From JBFMHP01 sp964557295 (GTDB lineage: Bacteria; Pseudomonadota; Gammaproteobacteria; RBG-16-57-12): a stretch of 64,000 nucleotides of DNA. The stretch lies in assembly GCA_964557295.1 (NCBI GenBank), contig CAZKZP010000003.1, forward strand, positions 62,001 through 126,000. The letters run 5' to 3'. Positions 44,022-53,259 of this stretch are shown here, in pieces (the first letter of the stretch is position 1; each line of letters opens with the position of its first letter). The translations under genes and the position numbers were made by a program. The notes under the pieces were generated by a model. That model was not told the origin of the DNA and made no database searches. It saw only the letters and a program-made list of their open reading frames with translations.

Positions 44022-44237
44022 ACTTCCCCCTGACTCTGACACATCTCAAATAAAGAGCCACTATATCGACTCCATTGTGATGACGCAATCAAATAAAACC
44101 CCTTGCTTTTGCCACCCTTTAAGGGTGTCCGTATCATGGTTGCGGAGCTCGGATCGCTTGGGAATGGATGGCGTGGAGCCAGCTGGTTGAATTATCGCCG
44201 AAGGCGAAACTGTGGCGGTGATACGGTGTTGGGATAA

Positions 44238-44315
<78 letters not shown>

Positions 44316-44391
44316 ATGAATCTTGACCACCTGCCCTCGGCAGGCGGCGCTAATCATAACTTAGTTGGGGAAGAAGTAAAATGTTTTATTG

Positions 44392-44748
44392 CTACCGCTG
44401 GAGGATTTTCAGCAGATCTTCCAGTTCGGTGACGACATCGTGCGAGAGCTGCTTGCTGTGCGCGGCATCCTCGTTGATTTTCTCGCCTTTGAGCTGCTGG
44501 CGCGCACCGCCGATGGTGTAGCCTTGCTCATAGAGCAGGCTGCGTATCTGCCGGATCATCAGGACATCATGGCGCTGATAATAACGGCGGTTGCCGCGGC
44601 GCTTCACCGGATTGAGCTGGTCGAATTCCTGTTCCCAATAGCGCAGCACATGCGGCTTGACGCCGCAGAGTTCACTGACCTCACCGATGGTGAAGTAGCG
44701 CTTCCCCGGGATGACGGGTAATTCGTTATTGTTCGATGCTTCCAGCAT
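44392..44748 (-). CDS. MerR-family regulator of the pheST-ihfA block
   Basis: A 118-residue protein with a winged-helix MerR DNA-binding part: RYFTIGEVSELCGVKPHVLR and YWEQEF, followed by RRYYQRHDVLMIRQI. The short C-terminal region has no effector cysteines. This small MerR protein is the usual downstream neighbour of ihfA in Gammaproteobacteria; its target is unknown. The start overlaps the end of ihfA by 23 bases. Confidence 0.88.
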   Translation of the reverse strand: MLEASNNNELPVIPGKRYFTIGEVSELCGVKPHVLRYWEQEFDQLNPVKRRGNRRYYQRHDVLMIRQIRSLLYEQGYTIGGARQQLKGEKINEDAAHSKQLSHDVVTELEDLLKILQR

Positions 44749-45028
44749 ATGCCTCTACCCTGGCCTTGAGTTTCTGCCCTGCCTTGAAGGTGACCACACG
44801 GCGTGCGGTGATCGGTATCTCTTCGCCGGTCTTGGGGTTGCGGCCCGGCCGCTGATTCTTGTCGCGCAGATCGAAATTGCCGAAGCCCGACAGCTTGACT
44901 TGCTCCCCCCGTTCCAGGGCGGCGCGGATCTCTTCGAAAAAGCACTCGACGATCTCCTTGGTCTCGCGCTTGTTGAGACCAAGCTCCTGAAACAACTTCT
45001 CAGCGATATCTGCCTTGGTTAATGCCAT
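44726..45028 (-). CDS. ihfA: Integration host factor alpha subunit
   Basis: A 100-residue HU-family protein. It starts MALTKADIAEKLFQELGLNK and has the DNA-intercalating arm with RPGRNPKTGEEIPI (the proline that wedges DNA), followed by RRVVTFKAGQKLK. With IhfB it bends DNA sharply at specific sites in recombination, replication and transcription. It is 4 bases after the pheT stop, the standard gammaproteobacterial arrangement in which ihfA is co-transcribed with pheST. Confidence 0.96.
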   Translation of the reverse strand: MALTKADIAEKLFQELGLNKRETKEIVECFFEEIRAALERGEQVKLSGFGNFDLRDKNQRPGRNPKTGEEIPITARRVVTFKAGQKLKARVEAYAGSIEQ

Positions 45029-45032
45029 TCTT

Positions 45033-47425
45033 CTAATCTCTTAGCCTTGCATCAAAACGATTGTACAGTGCTGACAAAATACTCTGGACTGCCGCATCGA
45101 CTTCGGCGTCGGTCAAAGTCTTGGAATCATCCTGCAAGTAAAAGGCGATCGCAAGACTTTTTTTGCCAAAATCAATGCCTTTGCCCCTATAAATATCAAA
45201 CAACTTCACATTGCGTAACATCGCCGGCGCGGCAGTTTGGACACAGTGCTGCACCTCTGCGGAGGTCACGGCTTCATCGACCACGATCGCGATATCCCTC
45301 CTAATAGACGGATACTTCGACAATTCCTTGAATGCCGGGACGCGTGCCTGTTTTAGAGCATCCAGCTCGATCTCGTAGACGAAGGCTGCCGCGGGGAGAT
45401 CAAGCGCCTTGACCACCGACGGGGCCAGCGCCCCGATCCAGCCGATCNNNNNNNNNNGCCGATCGGTGCGCTGTCACACAATACGCGGGCCGCCTGACCG
45501 GGATGCAGCGCCGGATGAGACTGGGCCTGAAACTCGATCGTGCCGAAGCCGCCCAAGGCAAGCAGGGCCTCCAGATCGCCCTTGGCGTCATAGAAATCCG
45601 CCTTGCGCAGCGGCTCGCCCCATTGTTCCGACTGCACCGGGCCGAAGGCCAGGCCCGCAAGATGCTCCTTCTGGACAATGCCCGCGGCGGATCGGATGAA
45701 GGTCCGGCCGATCTCGAACAGGCGCACCTGCTCCTGCTGGCGGTTGCGATTGTAGATCAGCGCTTGGACGAGACCTGCCCAGAGGCTGGTGCGCATCACC
45801 GACATCTCCGCCGAGATTGGATTGGCGAGGACGATGCCCTCCTGCCCCGGTTCGAGCAATTGCTGGAGCTTGGGATCGACGAAGCTGTAGGTGATCGCCT
45901 CTTGATAGCCGCGATCGACCAAGGTTTGGCGGATCCGTTGCAGATTGACTTGGGTTTCAGTCAGCGCGGGCATGGTCAACTGGGCGACGGGGCGATGGAC
46001 TGGCAGATTGGTATAGCCATGGATGCGTCCCAGCTCCTCGATCAGATCGACCTCGATGGCGATATCGAAACGATAGCTCGGGGCCGTGGCCGTCCAGCCG
46101 TCATGGGTCGATTCCAGACGCAGGCCGAGGCGCCCCAGGATATCCGCCACCTGCTGATCGGGCATCTCCAGGCCCAGGATGCGTTTGATATTGGCCCGTT
46201 TCAAGTGGATGGCATGGCGCACCGGCAGACATTCGGCCGCGCTTATCTCGATGACCGGACCGGGCCGCCCGCCGGTGATCGACAACAACAGTTCGGTGGC
46301 GCGCTCGATGGCGCGCACCTGGAGTTCGGGATCGACCCCGCGTTCGAAGCGATGCGAGGAATCGGTGTGTAACCCGTAGGCGCGCGCGCGGCCTGCCACT
46401 GTGGCGGGGGCGAAGAAGGCGCTTTCGAGGAAGATGTCGCGGGTCGTTTCGCTCACCCCGCTGTCCTTGCCGCCCATCACCCCGGCCAGGGCCAGCGGCT
46501 TGACGTGGTCGGCGATCAGCAGCGCGCCGGCGCTCAGCTCGATGGTCTTACCATCGAGCAAGGTCAATGACTCGCCCGCCTTGGCGTAACGCACTTCGAG
46601 GCCGCCTTCGAGCTTGGCCAGATCGAAGCCATGCATCGGCTGGCCGAGTTCCAGCATCACGTAATTGGTGACGTCGACCACGGGATGGATGCAGCGGAGG
46701 CCACTGCGGCGCAGCCGCTCCTGCATCCACATCGGCGTCTTGGCCGCGGGATCGATATCTTGGATGACACGGCCGGCGTAACGCGGACAGGCCTCTTTGG
46801 CGCGGACGGTCACGGCGAAGCTGGCATTGTTGACGGGCTCCACCGCCTTGCAAGCGACAGGCGTCACCGTCGCCTGGTTCAACACGCCGATCTCGCGCGC
46901 GATGCCACGGATGCTCAGGCAATCGCTGCGGTTCGGCGTAAGGTCGACCTCGATGCAGTGATCATCCAGCTGCAAGTAGTCGCGAATATTCTTCCCGACC
47001 GGGGCGTCGGGCGGCAGGATCAGCAGGCCTTCGGAGGTCTCGGCCAGGCCCAGTTCGACGGCCGAACAGAGCATGCCGGAGGACTCCACCCCACGCAGCT
47101 TGCTCTTCTTGATCTTGAGATCGTTGGGCAGGTTCGCTCCGATCATCGCCACCGGCACCTTGATGCCGGCCGCGACATTCTTCGCACCGCACACGATCTG
47201 CAACGGCGCGCCCGCGCCGACATCGACCTGACACACCGTCAGCCGTTCGGCATCGGGGTGACGCTCGACCGAGATCACCTGCCCGACCAGCACGTCGTTG
47301 AATTCGGCCGCCGCGGGCTCGACCGCGTCGACCTCCAGTCCGGCCATGGTCAGTTGCGCGGCCAGTGTTGCCGCATCCACGCTTGGATTGACCCATTCAC
47401 GCAACCATTGTTCGCTGAATCTCAT
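45033..47425 (-). CDS. pheT: Phenylalanyl-tRNA synthetase beta subunit (split by assembly gap)
   Basis: As printed, the frame breaks at a 10-N gap (45448-45457). The flanks share GCCGATC, so 17 surplus bases are present. Removing them gives 791 residues in one frame, the normal PheT length, and the joined protein reads SAPIGWIGALAPSVVKALDL. Domains are the tRNA-binding EMAP-like fold (about 40-150), B3/B4 editing region, B5 and the C-terminal ferredoxin-fold anticodon-binding domain (FKELSKYPSIRRDIAIV). PheT pairs with PheS to charge tRNA-Phe and to edit mischarged Tyr. The break is an assembly effect. Confidence 0.95.
45448..45457. other. Assembly gap of 10 N with duplicated flanks
   Basis: GCCGATC lies on both sides of the Ns. 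Merging the copies removes 17 bases and restores the pheT frame to exactly 792 codons (2393 minus 17 is 2376), so the gap hides an overlap and no sequence is missing. Confidence 0.9.
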
Positions 47426-47447
47426 GCTGTGTTATCCCGAGACTGGA

Positions 47448-48464
47448 TTAATTGAATTGGCGCAGGAAGCGCAGATCGTTTTCGAAGAACAAACGCAGGT
47501 CATTGACGCCGTAGCGCAGCATCGCCAGGCGCTCCACGCCCATGCCGAAGGCGAAACCGCTGTACCGCAGTGGATCGATGTTGACGTGCTTAAAGACATT
47601 CGGATGCACCATGCCGCAGCCCAGCACCTCCAGCCAGCCGGTGTGCTTGCACACGCGGCAACCCGCGCCGTTGCACATCACGCATTGGATGTCGGCCTCC
47701 GCCGAAGGCTCGGTGAAGGGGAAATACGACGGGCGGTACCGCACCGCCAACTCCCGCTCAAAGAACTGCTGCAGGAAGTCCATCAGAATACCCTTGAGAT
47801 CGGCGAAGCTTGCCGCCTCATCAACCATCAAACCCTCCACCTGATGGAACATCGGCGTGTGGGTCAAGTCGGAATCGCAACGGTACACCCGGCCCGGCGC
47901 GATCAGGCGCAGCGGCGGCTGGCGGGTCTCCATCGCGCGGATCTGCACCGGGGAGGTATGGGTGCGCAGCAAGGTGTGCGCGTCGAAATAGAAGGTGTCG
48001 TGCATGGCGCGCGCCGGATGGGTTTCCGGGATATTCAGCGCCTCGAAGTTGTGATAGTCGTCCTCGATCTCAGGCCCTTCGGCGACCGAGAAACCGAGTC
48101 TCGCGAACAATTCCTCGATGCGCTGCAAGGTGCGCGTGACCGGATGCAGGCCGCCATGGCTTTGGCCGCGTCCGGGCAGCGTGACATCGATGCGCTCGGC
48201 GGCGAGCTGTGCCTCCAGCGCGTGGGTCTCCAGGATCGCCTTGCGTGCCTCCAGCGCGGCTTGCACCGCCTCCTTGGCTTGGTTGATCACCTGCCCGGCC
48301 GCCTTGCGCTCTTCCGGCGGCAGGGTGCCGAGCTCCTTGAGTTGCTCGGTCAGCACGCCCTTCTTGCCCAGATACTGGACCCGGATCTGATCCAAGTCCG
48401 GCAAGGTCGCGGCTTGCGTGATCGCTTGATGCGCTTGTTCGATTAATTCTGGCAACGCCGGCAC
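47448..48464 (-). CDS. pheS: Phenylalanyl-tRNA synthetase alpha subunit
   Basis: A 338-residue catalytic subunit: an N-terminal coiled coil (LDQIRVQYLGKKGVLTEQL), then class II motifs, motif 1 HPARAMHDTFYF, motif 2 APGRVYRCDSDLTHTPMFHQ, and motif 3 GFAFGMGVERLAMLRYG. A Zn-like cysteine insert (CVMCNGAGCRVC) precedes GWLEVLGCGMVHPN. It forms the alpha2-beta2 enzyme with PheT. Start GTG 48464 is preferred: AGGAG ends 8 bases upstream, whereas GTG 48473 would overlap that site. Confidence 0.95.
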   Translation of the reverse strand: MPALPELIEQAHQAITQAATLPDLDQIRVQYLGKKGVLTEQLKELGTLPPEERKAAGQVINQAKEAVQAALEARKAILETHALEAQLAAERIDVTLPGRGQSHGGLHPVTRTLQRIEELFARLGFSVAEGPEIEDDYHNFEALNIPETHPARAMHDTFYFDAHTLLRTHTSPVQIRAMETRQPPLRLIAPGRVYRCDSDLTHTPMFHQVEGLMVDEAASFADLKGILMDFLQQFFERELAVRYRPSYFPFTEPSAEADIQCVMCNGAGCRVCKHTGWLEVLGCGMVHPNVFKHVNIDPLRYSGFAFGMGVERLAMLRYGVNDLRLFFENDLRFLRQFN

Positions 48465-48486
48465 GGTAATCACTCCTGAAACGATA

Positions 48487-48514
48487 AAGGGGAAAGGCCA
48501 GGACCTTTCCCCTT
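48487..48514 (-). promoter_or_regulatory. pheS leader hairpin, possible attenuator
   Basis: A perfect 11-bp stem (AAGGGGAAAGG with CCTTTCCCCTT, 6-base loop) is followed on the minus strand by TTTATCG, 23 bases before the pheS start. A second 8-bp GC stem (CCCGCCGC/GCGGCGGG, 48534-48554) lies just behind rplT. Tandem hairpins between rplT and pheS match the position of the pheST attenuator in E. coli. A frame at 48525 (MSYPRGKVLAFPLYRF) covers the hairpin and contains Phe codons, but it is long and I do not claim it is a leader peptide. Confidence 0.5.
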
Positions 48515-48564
48515 GGATAGCTCATGCGAACCGCCCGCCGCACGGCGCGGCGGGTGTCACATGT

Positions 48565-48927
48565 TTATTGCTTGGAAAGGCCGGCCTTTGCTTGTTCTGC
48601 AATGGCAGCAAAGGCAGCCTTGTCACGCACCGCCAGATCGGCCAGCACCTTGCGATCGATCTCGATCAGGGCCTTCTTCAGACCATTGATCATGCGGCTG
48701 TAGGACAGACCACACTCACGGGCACCGGCGTTGATACGCGCGATCCACAGGGCGCGGAACTGACGCTTTTTCTGACGGCGGTCGCGATAGGCATATTGCC
48801 CCGCTTTGGTGATCGCCTGCTTGGCGATGCGAAAGACGTTTTTACGACGCCCGTAATAACCCTTGGCCTGGGCCAGGACTTTCTTGTGTTTGGCGCGTGC
48901 GACGACGCCACGTTTTACTCTTGCCAT
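48565..48927 (-). CDS. rplT: 50S ribosomal protein L20
   Basis: 120 residues, normal for bacterial L20. It starts MARVKRGVVARAKHKKVL and has AKGYYGRRKNVFRIAKQA and RRQKKRQFRALWIARINAG. L20 is essential for early assembly of the large subunit and in E. coli represses rpmI-rplT by binding its mRNA. It lies 31 bases after rpmI and is followed by the pheS leader. Confidence 0.98.
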   Translation of the reverse strand: MARVKRGVVARAKHKKVLAQAKGYYGRRKNVFRIAKQAITKAGQYAYRDRRQKKRQFRALWIARINAGARECGLSYSRMINGLKKALIEIDRKVLADLAVRDKAAFAAIAEQAKAGLSKQ

Positions 48928-48958
48928 GATGTTCTACCTCTGGTTTATCCTGTTGTGA

Positions 48959-49156
48959 TCAAGCGTACGGCAACAAACGGTTGACGGCTCCGACATCCGA
49001 GCCATTCACCATGGCGCTGCCACGGAGATGACGCTTACGCTTGGTAGACTTTTTGGTCAGGATGTGGCGTTTGTATGCTTGCGCATGCTTGAAGCCACCT
49101 GAGGCAGTGCGAGAAAAACGCTTGGCGGCACCGCGATGTGTTTTGAGTTTAGGCAT
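48959..49156 (-). CDS. rpmI: 50S ribosomal protein L35
   Basis: 65 residues, highly basic. The pattern MPKLKTHRGAAKRFSRTASG with HILTKKSTKRKRHLRG is diagnostic for L35. It lies between infC and rplT, as in almost all Gammaproteobacteria. Confidence 0.98.
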   Translation of the reverse strand: MPKLKTHRGAAKRFSRTASGGFKHAQAYKRHILTKKSTKRKRHLRGSAMVNGSDVGAVNRLLPYA

Positions 49157-49209
49157 TGCTAAAGCTCCGCATTCAGTTGAGTTGATTACAAAAGGGCTGG
49201 CGCCCCGGC

Positions 49210-49731
49210 TTACTTCTTGCTCTTCGGCGCAATCACCATGACCATCTGCCGGCCTTCCAGTTTCGGCCGCTGCTCGACGACACCATACTCGTTCAGATCC
49301 TGCTCGATGCGCTCGAGAAGTTTCTGGCCGATATCCTGGTGCATCATCTCGCGGCCGCGGAAGCGCAGCGTGATCTTGGTTTTGTCGCCTTCACTTAGGA
49401 AACGTATCAGGTTGCGAAGTTTTACCTGATAATCCCCTATGTCCGTCGTGGGACGGAACTTGATCTCCTTGACCTGCATCTGCTTTTGTTTCTTCTTCGC
49501 AGCGTGCTTTTTCTTGTTCTCTTCGAACAAGAATTTGCCGTAATCCATTATGCGGCAAACCGGTGGCTTGGCATCTGTCGCCACCTCCACCAGATCCATC
49601 TCGGCCACTTCGGCCATTTTTCTCGCTTCACTGACCGGTACGACACCGACCTGTTGCCCTTCGGCGTCAATTAATCGAACCTCACGCGCCGTGATTTGCT
49701 CGTTGATGCGCGCCTTTTTTTCAGTTGCGAT
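49210..49731 (-). CDS. infC: Translation initiation factor IF-3, ATC start
   Basis: 173 residues. It has the N-terminal domain (RINEQITAREVRLID, VCRIMDYGKFLFEENKKK) and C-terminal domain (KEIKFRPTTDIGDYQVKLRN, LRFRGREMMHQDIG). The frame opens after a TGA at 49737-49735, and there is no ATG, GTG or TTG before the conserved RINEQI. ATC at 49731 has AGGAGG 8 bases upstream and gives the normal IF-3 length. Rare AUU/AUC starts of infC allow IF-3 to repress its own translation. A start at ATG 49617 would cut off the conserved N-terminus. It begins 15 bases after the thrS stop. Confidence 0.93.
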   Translation of the reverse strand: MATEKKARINEQITAREVRLIDAEGQQVGVVPVSEARKMAEVAEMDLVEVATDAKPPVCRIMDYGKFLFEENKKKHAAKKKQKQMQVKEIKFRPTTDIGDYQVKLRNLIRFLSEGDKTKITLRFRGREMMHQDIGQKLLERIEQDLNEYGVVEQRPKLEGRQMVMVIAPKSKK

Positions 49732-49746
49732 GACTCAATCCTCCTG

Positions 49747-51660
49747 TTATGACTGCCTGCGGCGCTCGTTCTCTGCTTGGAACCGCTGGGCGAGCTCTTC
49801 GATCGAGAGGCTGCCGAGGTCTTCTCCATTGCGTGCGCGCAGGGCAATCGTACCGTTTTCCATCTCCTTATCGCCTACCACCAGCAGATAAGGGATCTTG
49901 AAAAGTGTGTGCTCGCGGATTTTATAGCCAATTTTCTCATTTCTCAAGTCCGATTTGACTCTAAAACCACGTTCTTTCAAAGATTTGACCACCTCGCGCA
50001 CATATTCGTCCTGCCGGCTGGTGATGCTCATGACCACGGCCTGGGTCGGCGCGAGCCAGAACGGGAAGGCCCCGGCGTGATGTTCGATCAGGATACCGAT
50101 GAAGCGCTCCAGCGATCCGAGCACGGCGCGGTGCAGCATGACCGGTACCTGGCGGGAATTGTCTTCGGCCACGTATTCGGCCCCCAGCCGCGTCGGCAGG
50201 GAGAAATCGACCTGGATCGTGCCGCATTGCCAGACCCGACCGAGACAATCCTTGAGGGCGAACTCGATCTTGGGGCCATAGAAGGCGCCCTCGCCCGGCT
50301 GCAAATCCCACGGCAGCCCCTTGTCGTTGAGGGCCTTCTCCAGCGCGTGCTCGGCCTTGTCCCAGGTCTCGTCGGAGCCGACCCGCTTGGCGGGGCGTGT
50401 GGAAAGTTTCACCTGGATCTCGTGGAAGCCGAAATCCGCGTAGACCTGCTTGACCAGATCGATGAACTTCGACACCTCGGGCTGGATCTGCGCCTCGGTG
50501 CAGAAGATGTGGGCGTCGTCCTGGGTAAAGGCGCGCACGCGCATGATGCCGTGCAGCGCGCCGGAGGGCTCGTTGCGATGGCAGGAGCCGAATTCGGCCA
50601 GCCGCAGCGGGAGGTCGTTATGACTCTTGAGTCCCTGATTGAAGATCTGGATGTGGCCGGGGCAGTTCATCGGCTTGACCGCATAGTCGCGCGATTCCGA
50701 ATGCGTGGTGAACATGTTCTCGCGGTAGTTTTCCCAGTGGCCGGACTTCTCCCACATTACGCGATCCATGACCTGCGGCGTGCGCACCTCTTGATAACCG
50801 TTTTCCGAGAGCAGCCGACGCATGTATTGCTCGATGACCTGCCACATATTCCAGCCATTGGGGTGCCAGAACACCATGCCCGGCGCCTCTTCCTGGGTGT
50901 GGAACAGCCCGAGCTGCTTGCCGATCTTGCGGTGGTCGCGCTTCTCGGCCTCTTCCAGCCGGTGCAGATAGGCCTTCAGATCGTCCTTGTTGGTCCAGGC
51001 CGTGCCATACACGCGCTGGAGCATCTCGTTTTTGGAATCGCCGCGCCAGTAGGCCCCGGCGACCTTCATCAGCTTGAAGGCCTTGAGCTTGCCGGTGCTC
51101 GGGATGTGCGGGCCGCGGCAGAGGTCGATGAACTCGCCTTGGCGGTACAGCGAAATCTCCTCCCCGTGCGGGATGGCCTCGATGATCTCGGCCTTGTATT
51201 TCTCGCCCATCGCCAGGAAGAAATCGATGGCGGCCTCGCGCTTCATCACCTCGCGCGAGACCTTCAGATCCTTCTTCGCCAGCTCTTCCATCCTGGCCTC
51301 GATCTTGGCCAGATCCTCGGCGGTAAATGGCGCCTTGGCGGCGAAGTCATAATAAAAGCCGTCCTCGATCACCGGACCGATGGTCACCTGCACCTCGGGG
51401 AACAATTCCTTCACCGCCTGCGCGAGCAGGTGCGCGCACGAGTGGCGGATGACTTCCAGCCCCTCGGGCGACTTGTCGGTGATGATGCTGAGCGCGGTAT
51501 CCTGCGTGATCAGGTAAGAGGTATCGACCAGGCGGTCCCCCACCTTCCCCGCCAGCGCGGCCTTGGCCAGGCCCGCGCCGATCGACGCAGCGACCTCGGC
51601 CACCGTCACCGCCTTCTCAAATTCTCTTTTACTGCCGTCCGGAAGCGTAATTGTCAGCAT
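49747..51660 (-). CDS. thrS: Threonyl-tRNA synthetase
   Basis: 637 residues, the usual length. Domains: TGS (LTITLPDGSKREFEKAVTVA), editing domain with HSCAHLLAQAV (HxxxH motif) and SIPHG-like region, class II catalytic core (NWQVIEQ-like WNMWQVIEQYMRR, MNCPGHIQIFNQGLKS, RVRAFTQDDAHIFC), and C-terminal anticodon-binding domain (PTQAVVMSITSRQDEYV). It charges tRNA-Thr and removes misactivated Ser. ATG 51660 fits the TGS domain start; an upstream frame extension has no homology. Confidence 0.97.
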   Translation of the reverse strand: MLTITLPDGSKREFEKAVTVAEVAASIGAGLAKAALAGKVGDRLVDTSYLITQDTALSIITDKSPEGLEVIRHSCAHLLAQAVKELFPEVQVTIGPVIEDGFYYDFAAKAPFTAEDLAKIEARMEELAKKDLKVSREVMKREAAIDFFLAMGEKYKAEIIEAIPHGEEISLYRQGEFIDLCRGPHIPSTGKLKAFKLMKVAGAYWRGDSKNEMLQRVYGTAWTNKDDLKAYLHRLEEAEKRDHRKIGKQLGLFHTQEEAPGMVFWHPNGWNMWQVIEQYMRRLLSENGYQEVRTPQVMDRVMWEKSGHWENYRENMFTTHSESRDYAVKPMNCPGHIQIFNQGLKSHNDLPLRLAEFGSCHRNEPSGALHGIMRVRAFTQDDAHIFCTEAQIQPEVSKFIDLVKQVYADFGFHEIQVKLSTRPAKRVGSDETWDKAEHALEKALNDKGLPWDLQPGEGAFYGPKIEFALKDCLGRVWQCGTIQVDFSLPTRLGAEYVAEDNSRQVPVMLHRAVLGSLERFIGILIEHHAGAFPFWLAPTQAVVMSITSRQDEYVREVVKSLKERGFRVKSDLRNEKIGYKIREHTLFKIPYLLVVGDKEMENGTIALRARNGEDLGSLSIEELAQRFQAENERRRQS

Positions 51661-51699
51661 CGTTGAATATTCCTGCCCGCCGTGGAGCAACCGTCCAAT

Positions 51700-51734
51700 T
51701 GATAAATAAAAACACCGCGTTGAACGCGGTGTTT
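51700..51734 (-). terminator. Rho-independent terminator upstream of thrS
   Basis: AAACACCGCGT and ACGCGGTGTTT form a perfect 11-bp stem with a 3-base loop (51710-51734) followed on the minus strand by TTATTTATC. It ends the unit of the TauE-like exporter, whose stop is 56 bases upstream, and may also act in the thrS leader. A smaller stem (TTAGCC/GGCTA) lies next to it. Confidence 0.75.
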
Positions 51735-51789
51735 GAGTGATAGCCGAAAGGCTAACAAAGAATCAGTGACAGGTCAAAGTCTTATAGGA

Positions 51790-52530
51790 CTACAAAATCG
51801 CGTCCAGCAACATCCCGGCCCCGACCAGGGCGAGAAACAGTGAAAAGACCTTCTGGAGCCTGTGGACCGGGGCGCGGCGCAATAGCACGCCGCCTATTAT
51901 GCTGCCGGCTCCAGCAATCAATGTGATATAAAACAATAAACTATAATTCATTTCTAATGTTGTACTGTAAACCGCGCCCGAGATGAGGGCGTTGATGATG
52001 ATCAAGATCAACGAATGGCCGACCGCCGTCGGCAGGTGCGAGATGCCCAAGGCGATGAGCGCCGGCACCATGATGAAGCCGCCGCCGACGCCAAACAGGC
52101 CGGTGACCATGCCCAGCGCGATGCCAGCCGCGAAGACCACCGGGCATTGGCAGGGTTTCTTTTCGGCGTGCTGGTTGAGGCGGGCGCGATAAGTCCACCC
52201 CGCCACGAATAGCACCAGCAGACCGAAGAGCGTTTGTTGCAACACATCCGGCAGAAGCAGGCCGAGCTTGGCCCCCACGGCCCCGCCGGCCATCCCGCCC
52301 AGGGCGAAAAACATCAGGAGTTTCGGCCGCACCAAGCGCCAGACGCGCTGGTGGATGGCGGCGATGAGGCTGACCGCGGCCACGATCCAGAGGCTCATGG
52401 CGATGGCCTGTTTCAGTCCCAGGCCGGCGCCATACATCAACAACGGCACCGTGAGCATGCCGCCGCCGGCGCCGAACATCCCCAGAAACAATCCGATGAG
52501 CGGCGCGGCGATCCAGATCAGCGCCGACAC
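51790..52530 (-). CDS. TauE/SafE-family (TSUP) anion exporter
   Basis: A 246-residue membrane protein with about 8 helices in two similar halves, each with a Gly-rich pattern (GLFLGMFGAGGGMLTVPLL and GMVTGLFGVGGGFIMVPALI), which is the TSUP hallmark. It probably exports sulfite, thiosulfate or a related sulfur anion. GTG 52530 overlaps the stop of the persulfide dioxygenase-like gene by one base, so they are translationally coupled. This pairing is common in sulfide-detoxification operons. Confidence 0.87.
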   Translation of the reverse strand: MSALIWIAAPLIGLFLGMFGAGGGMLTVPLLMYGAGLGLKQAIAMSLWIVAAVSLIAAIHQRVWRLVRPKLLMFFALGGMAGGAVGAKLGLLLPDVLQQTLFGLLVLFVAGWTYRARLNQHAEKKPCQCPVVFAAGIALGMVTGLFGVGGGFIMVPALIALGISHLPTAVGHSLILIIINALISGAVYSTTLEMNYSLLFYITLIAGAGSIIGGVLLRRAPVHRLQKVFSLFLALVGAGMLLDAIL

Positions 52531-53233
52531 TAGCCGTTCACCTTGCCGCAGGCGAGATTGGCCGGCACCGCGACATCCATGCGCCGGGGGTTGGGCAGTT
52601 TGAGACTGTTCATGTGATCGATGAAGTCTTGGCGCGACAAGGCCAGGCGCGGATTGCAGCGTTTTTCCTCGCCGATGGTCGAGATCGTGAAGCCGTTGTA
52701 GTCGTGGCCAGGATAGACCAGGGTTTCGTCCGGCAAGGAGAACAGGCGCTGCGTGATGGAATCATAGAGCCGCGCGGCGCTGCCGCTTTGAAAATCGGTG
52801 CGGCCGCAGCCGCGTATCAAGAGCGCATCGCCCGTGAAGACCTTGTCTCCGGCGTGAAAGCTCAGGCAGGTGTTGGTGTGTCCGGGCGTTTCCAGGACAT
52901 GGATGCGGATGTCGCCGATCTCCAGCACATCCCCCTGCCCGACCTTCTGGTCGGGACACTCCGCGCCCACCTGGCGGGAGACCACGGTCTTGCAGCCGGT
53001 CAGCTGGCGCAGCCGGTCAGCTGGCGCAGCCGGCCCGCGCCGGTGACATGGTCGGCGTGGATGTGGGTTTCCAGGCAATAGCGCAAGTGGAGCCCGAGCT
53101 CCTCGATGAGTTTGAGGTCGCGCGCGACTTGGGTATCGGTGCTATCGATCAACACGGCGGCTTTGGTGCGCTCATCACCGAGCAGATAGGTGTAGGTCGC
53201 GGTGTCTGCATCGAATAACTGCCGGAAGATCAT
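52530..53233 (-). pseudogene. ETHE1-like persulfide dioxygenase, frameshifted by a 17-bp duplication
   Basis: Two frames form one metallo-beta-lactamase-fold protein. The N-terminal part begins IFRQLFDADTATYTYLLGD and has the metal motif ETHIHADHVTGAGRLRQ; the C-terminal part has ETPGHTNTCLSF, FTGDALLIRGCGRTDFQ and VYPGHDY. A 17-bp tandem repeat (52994-53010 and 53011-53027) causes the frameshift. Deleting one copy gives 228 intact residues. ETHE1 enzymes oxidise glutathione persulfide to sulfite, which the coupled exporter could remove. The gene is either newly broken, or the duplication is an assembly or read error. Confidence 0.82.
52994..53027. repeat. 17-bp tandem duplication inside the dioxygenase gene
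   Basis: AGCCGGTCAGCTGGCGC occurs twice in direct succession with no mismatch, and AGCCGG begins a third time. Its length is not a multiple of three and it shifts the frame. Confidence 0.95.
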
Positions 53234-53259
53234 GGAGGCCTCGCGATGTTGTCGTTTGT

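Noticed and set aside
45033..45416. Separate small gene after pheT
   Set aside because: It is the C-terminal anticodon-binding domain of PheT, put out of frame by the 10-N gap and a 7-base repeated flank.
49777..51666. A 629-codon open frame on the plus strand
   Set aside because: It lies wholly antisense to thrS, has no ribosome site, and its translation is rich in shadow-type residues. It arises from the codon bias of thrS.
52530..53233. Programmed frameshift in the dioxygenase gene
   Set aside because: No slippery heptamer is seen, and the frame change is fully explained by a 17-bp tandem duplication.
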